This document shows positions 1 to 8,869 of a stretch of 11,841 nucleotides of DNA, piece by piece; positions within the stretch are counted from its first letter, which is position 1; the number at the start of each line of letters is the position of its first letter. The position numbers and the translations under genes were made by a program. Under the pieces are notes generated by a model that was not told where the DNA came from, searched no databases, and worked only from the letters and a program-made list of their open reading frames with translations. The DNA is taken from the NCBI GenBank assembly GCA_004335835.1, contig RWJK01000010.1, positions 1-11,841 of the forward strand, written 5' to 3'. Origin of the DNA: Scenedesmus sp. ARA3. Lineage: Eukaryota; Chlorophyta; Chlorophyceae; Sphaeropleales; Scenedesmaceae.

Positions 1-58
<58 letters not shown>
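1..58. repeat. (CAG)19 run at window start
   Basis: Nineteen AGC/CAG units, reading CTG in the sense of the P450 gene, lie just after the distal K-helix exon copy. Its length may extend beyond the window. Related runs in the same gene are at 185-217 (11 units), 814-855 (13 units with one CCG) and 928-943. Confidence 0.95.
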
Positions 59-59
<1 letters not shown>

Positions 60-183
60 TTGAGCACAGTAGTCAACAAAGTGCAGGCGCAGCGCTCCTT
101 TGAAGCATGCCTCAGCCACCACCAGGCGCGGGATGTCTGAGGCAGCCAGCTCGGCACGGCTGCCCAGCACCTCCTGTGAGAGC

Positions 184-218
<35 letters not shown>

Positions 219-3200
219 GATTGAGCACAGCAGTGCACAAAGCGCAGGCGCAGCGCTTCTTTGAAACACGCCTCAGTCACCACCCGGCGAGGAATGTCTG
301 AGGCGGCCAGCTCGACAGGCTGCCCAACACCTCCTGTTGTTGCATACAACGCAGGGTGCAGGCATGCGATAAAATCAGACATCTTTGGGGAGCGACACTA
401 GAGGAAGCGTCTGCTGAAGCATGAGAGACCTTAGGAATCCCATGGTGAAGCCCATGGAGTATGCATGCACAGCAGCGTGAAGAATTGTGCTAGCCACCAT
501 TACACACTCAGGACACAAGACACGGTAAGGCAACACAGGCTTGCATGCCCCTTGGATCCATAGAAACCTATAGCACTGGCTAGTACTATCCCATGTGCTC
601 ACCCGTATCTCTGCGCGCAGCCGCTCCTCCCACTTGGGGTTCTGGCTCAGGTGGTACATCAAGAAGCCCATGGTGTTGGCAGTGGTCTCATGCCCAGCCA
701 CCAGCAGGGTGGCAAAGTGGGAGAACAGCAGGCTCTGGCGCACATACAGCCCGGTGGCTGGGGATTTCTCGCTGATGAGACTGGAGAGCAGCGTGTCGCC
801 TAGCTCGCCCCTGCAGCAGCAGCAGCAGCAGCAGCAGCAGCCGCAGCAGCAGCAGCACGTGTGAGTCAGTGGCTGGGGATTTCTCGCTGATGAGGCTGGA
901 CAGCAGCGTGTCGCCCAGCTCACCCCTGCAGCAGCAGCAGCAGTGCGGATGTAGCACGTGCAGCCAGGGTTGCAGTGCAATTTTATGTCAACAACAAAAC
1001 TGATGAGCCAATATGCAAAATAATGTGTGGTCGGGGCATTTCAGCTGACGTCAAGTGCTGCTGTAGTACTGTGTTGCTGGTCAAAGGTGGTCAACGCCGG
1101 GTCAAACATGGGTCAAACGTGTGCTCAAAGCCGCCGCCGCACCTGCGTGTCTGCTCGATCAGCTGTTCCACCATGCCCTGCAGCTGCCCCTTCAGCTGGC
1201 TGTACATGCGCTCCTGGCCGGCCTGCAGGACAGCAGCAGCAGCAGCACAGGCAACATAAGAAGTCCGGCAACAGCAGCCCAGTGCAAGCACATTGGGGGC
1301 GTCTGACATAATTCCCACTGGCTGTTGGATGCTGACAAGTTGTGCCCTAACAGGACAGACACCTCACTGTCATGGGAGCAATCATCAAGCTGCACCATGT
1401 GTTTGTGGGCTGCTGGCATCACCTGTGTGATGTAGAAGGGGTTGAGGAATTTGGCCAGGCCCACCACCTGCTACTGTGTAGTGCCTGCTGTATGCCAATG
1501 CAAACACCACAAAGAAGCTAAAACTCGCTAGCTCCTGTGCCCACCTTGGTGTCATAGAAGGGGTTGAGGAAGTTGGCCAGTCCCACCACCTGCCACGGCT
1601 TGGCCAGCGCAGGGTTGATGGAGCCCAGGCGGCGGAACGTCTCCAGGATGGGGTGCGCCGGCTCGCCTGCAGAAACAGCAATCGCAGTTGCAATAGAGCA
1701 TCAAAGCTATGCATCAAATGCATCTCAACAGCCAACTACACACACAGTGTCGACCTACCTCGTGCGCGGCGCGCGGTGTTGTCCATGTCTACATTGCACG
1801 CTGCCTATAAATACAAAGCTCGACAGCATATGCTGCAACCACCAGAACTTAACGCACCTCGTGCGCGGCGCGCGATGTTGTCCATGTCCAGGTTGCAGGC
1901 CGCCTTGATGAAGCACAGCAAACTCAAAGCTGTAGAACAGCTCAACAGCATACTAAACACACACGCTCTACACCCACCTCGTGCGCGGCGCGCGATCTTG
2001 TCTATGTCCACAATGCAGGCCATTGTCATGTTAAGATCCCAACGTCACACGCTGCAATCAGCTCACCTCGTGCGCGGCGCGCGATGTTGTCCATGTCCAC
2101 GTTGCAGGCCGCCTTGATGACGGCGTCTGCTGTCATGCAGGCCAGCCAGTTGTTGACGCCAGTCACCAGGTGCGCCGGCTCAAACCTGCAGCAACAAGCA
2201 CACAGCGTCAGCATCAACATTTGAGTCAACACTTCAAAGGACGCAAACCGTACCACAGGTGGCGGAGCATCTGTGCTGCTGGCGGCTGCAGGGTGCTCCA
2301 CAATCAATCTCAGCCCACAGTTGCATCAGTACTAATTAGCATGTTCACCAGCCACGCCTCACCTGCTCCACTCAGCCACAAAGGCATTCGTCTTCTTCAC
2401 AATGATGGGGAAGTAGGCATTCTGGATCTTCAGCTGGTTGAAGCCTCGAGGAAACAGGCCATGCACGGTCTGCCAGTCGGCACTTGGGGTGTCACTGGTG
2501 AAGATGCCGTTCTCAGCTGCAGGCAGACATGGATTGGTGTGAAGTTTGGGATGAAGTGTGGTGTGATGTGTGGTGTGAGTTTCAGTGCAGAGCTCGGTGT
2601 GAGCGCAAAGTATGATTTTGAACCAGTGTGAGGTTGGTGGCGAGTAGAAAAAAAGACGGTACGAGGCAGGGGTGCTGTCACTGGCAGTCACACGACTTGC
2701 AATATGGCTACATATACACGCCAGCCCCCCACACACTCACCCAGCCGCGTGAAGGCGTTCTCATTGGCCCTGTTCCACATCTTGGGGAAGTCCTGCTGCC
2801 TCTCCAGCAGCTCTGCCAGCACCCCAGCATCACAGGTGCATATGGTTGTCAACACACACCAGCCCGCCCCACACTCACCCAGCCGCCGAACGCCCTGTTC
2901 CTCATCTTTGTCAAAAGTTGCTGCCGTAATCACACACATACATCGGCCAAACAGTCCAGCTGTCCACTCACCCAGCCGCGTGAAGGCCTTCTCATTGGCC
3001 CTGTTCCACATCTTGGGGAAGTCGGCCTGCCGCTCCAGCAGCTCACCCAGCACATCAGCATCACAGGTGTGGATGCTGGCAGCAATGGCAGCCTCAAAGT
3101 CATCGTAGTGACCGCGCAGCGCTTCACGGTCGATAGGGCTAGCCGGCAGCTCCACGCGCACCGTCTCACCCCTGCAGAGATGCAGGAGATGCATGCGTGA

Positions 3201-4364
3201 CGAGATGCAGGAGATGCATGCGTGACGAGATGCAGGAGATGCATGCGTGACTAGATGCAGGAGATGCATGCGTGACTAGATGCAGGAGATGCATGCGTGA
3301 CGAGATGCAGGAGGATCAGCAACGGCTGTGTGTCATTGGGATGAGCCTTGCTGTCACGCGGTGTGCATGGTGGGTGCCGGCGTCACTGGGCTGCTGTGGT
3401 AGTGAGCGGATATATCATGGCATTTCTACAGCTGTTGCTGCTGCAGCAGGCGTGGCAGTAAGGCGCGATGTGCGGCAAGAACGTCCCTGCACATTCGCTC
3501 ACTTTTAGTGTTGCGATTGATCAGGGCTGCAGGCAACTCATGCGCATGGGGCCTCGCTGAGTGCTGTTTGCTGAAGGGCTCCCACTCACCACTGGTCCAC
3601 CTTGTCGGGTGTGAAGAGGTGGTGCCAGAAGTTGTAGCTGCAGGCAGGACAGGAACACGGCAGCAGCAGCAGCGGTCAGGTTCACCGATAAAGGAGACAC
3701 CAGCATGCATGCGCAACATACTGCAACTGCACCTGCTCACAAATTGCAAGTGTCCGAGGGCTGTCGCTAGCGCACAAGGTGGCAGTGCTAGTACATCTGC
3801 ACGCCAGCGTCATACAGGACAATGACTCAAAATCATTTGCACTTGACAGTTCACTCACAAGGGTGGCTCGTAGGGTCCTGATAACGCCAGCAGTGCATTG
3901 CGCACAACAGGAAGCGGCCTGGGGCCACGCGGAGGCAGCTGCAGCGGTGACAGCTGTGCAGCATCACTGCTGAGCTGTTCACTCTCTGAGGCAATCAGCG
4001 GCAGCACTGCGCAGCCTCGCCAGCTGCTGCTGTTTGCCAGGTGCTGCTGCAGCTGCTCCTGCAAGGCATCTGCCTGCAGCTTCTCTTTTGTGTCATAGAT
4101 GAAAAGGCTGGCGCCTGGCTTGATGCCCAGTGCAGAGCACACTGCTGCTTCCAGCTGCGGCAGTGACTCCTCTGGCAACGAGATCAGCTTGCCATTCCTG
4201 CTGCAGCCATTGTCAGAGTCTAGAAACACGATGAAGTGGTGTTCGGCAGCCGGCTGGGGTGTTCTGCATGCGTAGATGCCAGCAGCTGTTACTGCTGCTG
4301 CTGTTGCAGCAGCAGCACCTAGGGCCAGCACCGGGAGACCCTTGTCAGCCGGTGCACCGGCCAT
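1..4364 (-). CDS. Cytochrome P450, multi-exon, 3' end outside window
   Basis: Haem-thiolate monooxygenase; substrate unknown. Exons (minus strand, high to low): 4364-3859, 3637-3590, 3171-2972, 2516-2363, 2185-2067, 1666-1545, 1222-1143, 810-603, then a duplicated K-helix exon (333-238 and 173-78). The phases of all eight joins match, giving about 479 residues before the K-helix. Residues 9-31 form an Ala-rich hydrophobic segment, probably a membrane anchor. Residues 43-125 are an extra N-terminal domain. The proline-rich hinge PPRGPRPLPVV is at about 144-154. ENGIFTS followed by W..(V)H...PRF-like sequence fits the C-helix region of CYP102/CYP505-type P450s. AGHETT at about 448-453 is the I-helix oxygen-activation motif, and KEALR is the K-helix ExxR. 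The PERF and Cys haem loop would lie below position 1. The start is the first ATG (4364). The introns hold many partial exon copies. Family membership is firm; the CYP family number is not assigned. Functional status is uncertain because of the K-helix copies. Confidence 0.85.
78..173 (-). pseudogene. P450 K-helix exon, distal copy (in frame, ExxR glutamate replaced)
   Basis: It starts after a CTCACAG acceptor in phase 0 and continues the reading frame of exon 8: EVLGSRAELAASDIPRLVVA, then EACFKGALRLHF, with a possible GTTGAC donor at 77-72. The K-helix glutamate of ExxR is Gly here (GGA instead of GAA), a change expected to abolish P450 folding or haem incorporation. The two copies are separated by an 11-unit CAG run, and another CAG run follows at 1-57. 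Confidence 0.6.
238..333 (-). pseudogene. P450 K-helix exon, proximal copy (ExxR kept, frame broken at canonical acceptor)
   Basis: The minus-strand sequence after acceptor AACAG at 333 matches the distal copy but lacks one base about 16 bases in. Reading from that acceptor therefore runs into a stop. In the homologous frame it encodes VELAASDIPRRVVTEACFKE followed by ALRLRF, with the invariant K-helix E and R both present. An internal AG (GGGCAG then CCTGTCGAG) would restore phase 0 and lose only a few residues, so the copy could still be used through a shifted acceptor. Annotated as a possible pseudo-exon for that reason. Confidence 0.6.
603..810 (-). CDS. P450 exon 8: I-helix oxygen-binding exon
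   Basis: The exon has 69 codons. It starts after a (CTG)n-CTGCAG acceptor and ends at a GTGAGC donor (602-597). It holds GELGDTLLSSLISEK (end of the H-helix region), then LLVAGHETTANTMGF (I-helix with the acid-alcohol pair E-T) and NPKWEERLRAEIR (J-helix). The phase-0 donor joins in frame to the distal K-helix exon copy (173), giving AEIR-EVLGSRAELAASDIP. A partial copy of the 5' half lies at 870-925. Confidence 0.85.
870..925 (-). repeat. Partial copy of P450 exon 8 5' end with acceptor
   Basis: The minus strand reads (CTG)n-CTGCAG and then GELGDTLLSSLISEKSPAT, nearly identical to the start of exon 8 (810 downward). The match is lost at the codon after PAT, where the sequence continues into DSHV and a CTG run. 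The copy lies upstream of its parent in the sense direction and carries an extra acceptor. It has no matching donor at the homologous place, so it is probably an unused decoy or an alternative acceptor. Confidence 0.8.
1423..1472 (-). repeat. Partial copy of P450 exon 6 3' end with donor
   Basis: The minus strand reads VVGLAKFLNPFY, matching VVGLANFLNPFY at the end of exon 6 (1545-1666). It then diverges (ITQ instead of DTK) and meets a GT (GTGATG) where the parent has GTGGGC. It sits in the intron just downstream of its parent. Confidence 0.8.
1758..2030 (-). repeat. Three extra copies of P450 exon 5 3' end, each with a donor
   Basis: The parent exon 5 (2185-2067) ends ACNVDMDNIARRAR and a GTGAGC donor. 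Three downstream copies lie at about 2025-1978 (ACIVDIDKIARRAR, GTGGGT), 1910-1858 (ACNLDMDNIARRAR, GTGCGT) and 1803-1758 (ACNVDMDNTARRAR, GTAGGT). Spacing is about 90-120 bases. All keep the GCGCGCCGCGCACGAG end and a GT. They create a four-step ladder of potential 5' splice sites in one intron, all in the same phase. Confidence 0.85.
2738..2910 (-). repeat. Two copies of P450 exon 3 3' end with donors
   Basis: The parent is exon 3 (3171-2972), ending FPKMWNRANEKAFTRL with donor GTGAGT. A long copy at about 2840-2738 encodes CDAGVLAELLERQQDFPKMW then NRANENAFTRL with the same donor. A shorter decayed copy at about 2910-2875 keeps MRNR-like sequence and RRLG with GTGAGT after an internal deletion. 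Both lie in the intron before exon 4, downstream of the parent. Only the parent has an upstream acceptor in phase with exon 2. Confidence 0.8.
3177..3318. repeat. 25-bp minisatellite, about 5.5 copies
   Basis: The unit is TGCAGGAGATGCATGCGTGA plus CGAGA (CTAGA in two units). Copies begin at about 3181, 3206, 3231, 3256, 3281 and 3306. It sits in P450 intron 2, directly upstream in the sense direction of the exon 3 acceptor. It is the only clear non-triplet tandem repeat in the window. Confidence 0.9.
3859..4364 (-). CDS. P450 exon 1: membrane anchor, extra N-terminal domain and proline hinge
   Basis: This exon encodes residues 1-168 and ends in phase 2 at a GTGAGT donor (3858-3853). After the Ala-rich anchor come about 80 residues with an alternating hydrophobic pattern, beginning FIVFLDSDNG and including GKLISLP, LGIKPGASLFIYDTKEKL and a Gln-rich helix. 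The P450 hinge follows. The 40-125 block is not part of a normal microsomal P450, whose hinge follows the anchor within roughly 10-20 residues. Its strand-helix-strand look recalls ubiquitin-like or doublecortin-like beta-grasp domains, but that is only a resemblance by eye. Confidence 0.75.
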
Positions 4365-5135
4365 TTTGCAAGATTCTATGTCTTAAGCTAGTAGTCCGGC
4401 TCTTCAGCTAGTGCGTTGCCGATCGGCTGAGTTCAATGCCGAAGGAAGTCGCGGAAAGTGGCACACGGTTTGAATGCTCCTGGGCTCAGACGATCACAGA
4501 ATATCCAGCATGTCAATGCGCTTTTATCGCAGCAGGTGCTGATGCTAGCTGGCAGCTGCGGCAGTGGATTGGAGCAGGAGTGACCAGAGTGTGACCATGA
4601 CAAATCGCCCATTTATCCCGATTTGTCTACCCTTGTGGCATCGGTACTACACTTGTGATCGGCAGTACAATCAACAAACTATCGAACAGGTGGAAGACGA
4701 CGTATTGTTTGTCACCTACACAACAGCGCCCAGGGGAACGGCGGGAAAAACGGTGCAAGGCCGTGAGCACACCCACACCGTGCCACTCACCATGCGCACG
4801 TGATGACGCGGTGCTGTTGGCCTTGAGAGGTGACTCAAGGTTTACCATCAGATCTACGATGCCGTGTATAGCTGGCCCAGGTATACCAGTGGTGCACAGA
4901 GTGTCAGCGCAAATGCTTTGAAGCAATCACAGTGCCCTGGCTGCTGCGGTGCACTGCCACATCATGCCATATGAAGCCAACATGCAGCACTCAATCTTAA
5001 AATATCTGTTTCAAATCATCAGTGCCAATTACACAGCACAGATATCCACGCCACACGCGCTGCAGCGGCAGCACCGTGCTGCGTGACGCTGTACCATACA
5101 ATGCTCGCACAGCCCCGCCATCACCTATTTGTGTA
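4365..5135. other. Intergenic: P450 upstream region, no gene recognised
   Basis: This stretch lies between the P450 start (4364) and the 3' end of the leucine-rich-repeat gene. Short open frames on both strands (for example 4627-4926 minus and 4655-4921 plus) overlap each other, have no recognisable domains and no credible splice context. It probably holds the P450 promoter, but no specific element was identified. Confidence 0.5.
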
Positions 5136-5140
5136 TTACA
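5136..5140 (-). terminator. TGTAA polyadenylation signal of the LRR gene
   Basis: TTACA on the plus strand reads TGTAA on the minus strand, 58 bases after the TGA stop at 5200-5198. TGTAA about 10-20 bases before the cleavage site is the usual poly(A) signal in chlorophyte algae. It implies a 3' UTR of roughly 75 bases. Confidence 0.55.
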
Positions 5141-5197
5141 CATGTATAAAAACAAATTTATACATGTCACGTAACGTGCACGACGCGACACAGCCCA

Positions 5198-7039
5198 TCA
5201 GTAGTCGCCTATCAGCCACTCCAAGCCAGGCTCAGCCCAATCCATGCCTTCCAGCTGCAGCACTGCAAGCCCTGGCAGTGCCCGCCGCAGCGCAGCAACA
5301 GCAGCAGCACCGGCACGGCACCCCCGCAGGTGCAGCTCCCGCAACTGCCCCAGGCAGCTGTTCATCCCCAGTCCACCAGGCGCTGCTGCTGCTTGCGCTG
5401 CTGCATGCGCCAGCGATAGTACGCCTTCAGGCCCCAGCAGGATGCCTCTCAAACCGAGCTTCAGCAGTTGCGCTGTTGCAGCACCAAGACCACTGCGACC
5501 ATTGTCCTCGTAGTTGCACAAACCCTGAGCTAACGTTGACGAGCCTAGCAATGCGCCAGACAAGTCCAAGACTGTCAGCTGCGGCAGCTGCTGCAGCACA
5601 GCATGCAGATCTGATGCTGTCACTGCCCGCCTGCACAGCAGCAGCTCCTGCAAGCCGCGGAACTGCCCCAGCCAGCGCTGCAGCGGCAGCACTGCTGTAC
5701 CATACGGGTCTCCTCCAGCAGCAGCAGCAGGAGCAGCAGCACCATTTCCTGCAAGCCCTGCTGCAGGTCCAGCAGCAGATGTAGTGTTATTATGGCTGAG
5801 GTCCAGCCGAGTGAGCCGCCGCAGGCCTTGCCCCATCACTGCCAGGTCATCTGCTGCTGCTGCTGCTCCTGCAAGCCCCAAGCTGCGCAGGCCAGTCAGC
5901 GCAGCCAGCGCAGCTGCTGCTGCAGGGAACGGCAGGCAGCAGCGGCTGCTGTAGCCGAGGTCCAAAGCTGTGAGCTTGCTTGGCTGCAGCTGATGCAGCA
6001 GCATCAGCAAGTTGCTGCTGCTGCTGCTGCCGTGCTGGGTCTGTTGCATCTGCTCCTGCTGTTGCTGCTGCTGCTGCTGCTGCACAAAGTACCCAGTCAG
6101 CTCCAGGCTATGCAGCTGAGGCATGAGAGGCAGCAGACTCACAGCTGCTGCCGCTTCATAGCTGCCTGTACTGCATGTTGCAGTTCTGCCACTGCTGCTG
6201 GCCGCAGCGCTGCTGCTGCCGTCGCACTGCAGGTGCAGTGCTGTCAGATGTGTCAGGCACGACAGCTGCCTTAACGCTGCTGCTGGCAGCCGCTGCTGCG
6301 TTGTTATCTGCAGCCGCTGCAGGCAGCTGGACAGCTGCACTAGTGGCTGTAAAGTAGCAGGCACTGGAAGTATTGAGCCTGCTGCTACAGTACCTGGCAT
6401 GCTGAACAGCTCTGAGTCCTCCACAAGACAGCACAGCTTGATGGAGAGCTCCTTGCAGGACTGCAGTGTCCCAACAGCTTCCAGCAGTTTGGCCATCTGC
6501 TGCTGGGCCAGATCCTGCTGCTGCTGCTGCTGCTGCAGCTGCCCGCGTGTTGCATTCAGCAGCTGCAGCTGCAAGCTGGTCAGCTGGCGCATGCTGGCTA
6601 GGCTGTCTACTGCTGCTGCCCAGGCACTCGGCTGCTGCTGTGGCAGCTGCAGCTGCAGCTGCAGGCGGCCTAGGCGGGGCATGCTGGCAGCAGCAGCCAG
6701 GCAGCTGCCTTTGCTGTGGAGCTGCTGCTGCTGCTGATGATGATGATGATGGTAGTCCACACTGCTGCTGCCATGGGGGCTTCGGATGCTGCATGCATGC
6801 AGAGTGCCAAGTACTGCTGCAGCTGCGGCTGCATGGCTGCTCCCAAACACCAAGCGGCCCAGCGCAAGCCGCTCAGAGGATGTGAGGTGGACTGCGATTG
6901 CTGCTAGCGCTGCTGCAGGCAGCTGGTGCAGCTGCGTTGCTCCAGCCTGCTGCTGCTGACTGCCAGCTGGTCCTGCAGGAAAGGGCAGAGCTGACGCATG
7001 CATCTGAGCATCCAGCTGTTGCTCAGGCTGTTGCTGCAT
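5198..7039 (-). CDS. Leucine-rich repeat protein, possibly F-box-like
   Basis: Single-exon 613-residue protein. Residues 37-62 (LHQLPAAALAAIAVHLTSSE) vaguely resemble a short F-box; this is weak. A His-Gln tract lies at 97-106 and polyQ tracts at 168-175 and 320-328. About nine leucine-rich repeats of the LxxLxL type follow: LTSLQLQL (153-160), LTALHLQ (265-271), LHSLELTG (309-316), LTALDLGY (356-363), LRSLGLAG (384-391), LTRLDLSHN (409-417), LQELLL (463-468), LTVLDLSG (488-495), LLKLGLRG (525-532), LRELHLRG (566-573) and LAVLQLEG (591-598). The later repeats resemble the ribonuclease-inhibitor/FBXL style. Such repeats bind protein partners; the partner is unknown. The start is the first ATG of the open frame. 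The gene is divergent from SRP19 and lacks introns, unlike its neighbours. No signal peptide or membrane segment was seen. Confidence 0.82.
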   Translation of the reverse strand: MQQQPEQQLDAQMHASALPFPAGPAGSQQQQAGATQLHQLPAAALAAIAVHLTSSERLALGRLVFGSSHAAAAAAVLGTLHACSIRSPHGSSSVDYHHHHHQQQQQLHSKGSCLAAAASMPRLGRLQLQLQLPQQQPSAWAAAVDSLASMRQLTSLQLQLLNATRGQLQQQQQQQDLAQQQMAKLLEAVGTLQSCKELSIKLCCLVEDSELFSMPGTVAAGSILPVPATLQPLVQLSSCLQRLQITTQQRLPAAALRQLSCLTHLTALHLQCDGSSSAAASSSGRTATCSTGSYEAAAAVSLLPLMPQLHSLELTGYFVQQQQQQQQQEQMQQTQHGSSSSSNLLMLLHQLQPSKLTALDLGYSSRCCLPFPAAAAALAALTGLRSLGLAGAAAAADDLAVMGQGLRRLTRLDLSHNNTTSAAGPAAGLAGNGAAAPAAAAGGDPYGTAVLPLQRWLGQFRGLQELLLCRRAVTASDLHAVLQQLPQLTVLDLSGALLGSSTLAQGLCNYEDNGRSGLGAATAQLLKLGLRGILLGPEGVLSLAHAAAQAAAAPGGLGMNSCLGQLRELHLRGCRAGAAAVAALRRALPGLAVLQLEGMDWAEPGLEWLIGDY

Positions 7040-7593
7040 GAGGTTCTGCTGTAGTTTTCTATCGTTGATGCGCTGCTGACGACGTGCTGATGCTGATGGC
7101 GTCGCTTATGGTGCCAGCGAAATGGTACTGCAAGGGCAGTATGAACTGCCCTGGTTGAGGCGCGCTGTAGCCTGCAGCGTAGCTTTCGGTGCAGCACACG
7201 GCTACCAGTTGCTTGTGTGTGTCTTATTAGTGCTGTTGGGGGGCCCTTTTGCTTGGCAATGCTCGTGAAAGTCGCGGTTTCAGTTTGCAACGTAATGAAG
7301 GCGAACAGCCACTTTGCATGCGAACAGCCAGCCCGATGAGATGTATAGATCAGCTTTTCGTCATGGGTGATGGATATGGTCGTTCTTAACTGACTAACTG
7401 CAACACCTCAACTGACACAAGTCCTTCACTGTCCCCGGGCTTGCACCAGCACGCTGCACTGAACGACCACAAAGCGATCCAGTAGTAATAATTCATCTGC
7501 TTTCCTTTTTTGGCTGATACTCAGCATCAATCCCCTGTTCCTCGGACAACTGCCCCACTAGCAGCAGCAACACAGCAGAGGAGCAGCAGCAGC
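7040..7593. promoter_or_regulatory. Divergent intergenic region between LRR gene and SRP19
   Basis: About 550 bases separate two start codons pointing apart, so the stretch probably carries both promoters and 5' UTRs. No TATA box or other element could be assigned with confidence. The AT-richer part at about 7480-7530 is closest to the SRP19 side. Confidence 0.45.
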
Positions 7594-8111
7594 ATGGCTT
7601 CTACAGACACGGTGCTGCCCCGCTGAAGCTCTTGCAACAACCTACACATAGCAGCAACACGTAGCAGTGTCTCACACGTTGCTCACTGTGCATGACTGCA
7701 GAGAGTTATCATATACCCTGATTATCTCAACTCAGCGAAGACAGTAGCGCAGGGCAGGCGAATCCCAGCAGACAAAGGTAAGCCATTGACAGCCTCCGAC
7801 GTGATTCAACAGCTGGGAGCCTCCTTTGCCTGAAGTCTTTGCACGGCAGCACTGGCTGCACCTGGTGCAAGCAGATGCTGTAATGCTGCCGCGATGTGCC
7901 GGCGCCGGGCAATTTGCAGTGGGTTCATTTTTATGCTTGGCTGTTGACACCTGTCCTGCAAGTGTTCAGTTGCACCATGCTGAATCTAGCTCATGACATG
8001 CCTGTAAGTGTGCTGCTTTCTCTGCTGCAGCCGTTGACTGGCCCACCATTGAGCAGATGTATGACGCATGTGAAAAAGGGCTGCACCTGCAAGTGGACAA
8101 GGAGGTGTGTT

Positions 8112-8154
<43 letters not shown>

Positions 8155-8828
8155 TTTCACATGCACTGCGTGCGTTTAACACAGCAGCACATGTAACATG
8201 CCTGCAGCAAAACCGCTGGGGAAATGGTAGGAGGCGTGGAGGCGCATGAGGTCTCCTCATCGCCACACACGTCCCCTTCCTTGACTTACGCGGGTGTAAA
8301 GTGTGAACGCACCACGCGTAGCTCATTCATTCATTCAGCTGGGGCAGTTGCTCCGGGCTGTAACCAGTGCCTTGATCAGCAATGACACGCTTGCAGCACT
8401 GCCTGAATGGCTAGTGCTGCATACACCAGGGTTAGCTTGCCCGTGCGTACTGTAGCCGCAGCAGCAGCAGCGTGCCACAGAAACAGCCCCAGCAGGGATA
8501 GCCACAGCAGCAGCACGCTCTGTACAGTTCTGCGCAGCAAGCGCGCAACACCTGTATGCTGGTTCACTGTCTCTGTCCATCTCTCTGATCTGCGGCGGGA
8601 GCCTCTCAAATCTGTTTTCAACTCGCCTTGCCTGCGGTCTGGCACATGCTGGCCTGCTGCTGCTGCTGCTGCTGCAGTGGAAGCGCTACCCTCGCAATTG
8701 GTGCGTGCTGTCTGGCAAGGAGTTGAGCTTCGGGCGGCTGCGCGTGAGGCTGCGGAAGGAGGACGGCAGCCCAGTCAACCCGGACGTGCCAAACAGTGAG
8801 TGGCCTGCTTTGTAAAGGTGTCTTTCTT

Positions 8829-8869
<41 letters not shown>

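Noticed and set aside
375..980. A 201-residue minus-strand continuous frame as a whole protein
   Set aside because: Only 603-810 is P450 exon 8 (with a copy at 870-925). The rest is intron, including a poly-Cys run from the triplet repeat and intron sequence after the GTGAGC donor.
1758..2067. CRISPR-like array (similar ~50-base repeats spaced 90-120)
   Set aside because: The repeats are protein-coding exon ends with donor sites, diverge from each other and lie inside a eukaryotic intron.
4627..4926. Minus-strand 99-residue open frame upstream of the P450 gene
   Set aside because: It overlaps plus-strand frames of equal size, has no motif, no splice partners and an undistinguished start.
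5083..5784. Plus-strand 233-residue open frame rich in Ala, Gln and Leu
   Set aside because: It is antisense to the leucine-rich-repeat gene and made of CAG/CTG codons read in another frame; no domain is seen.
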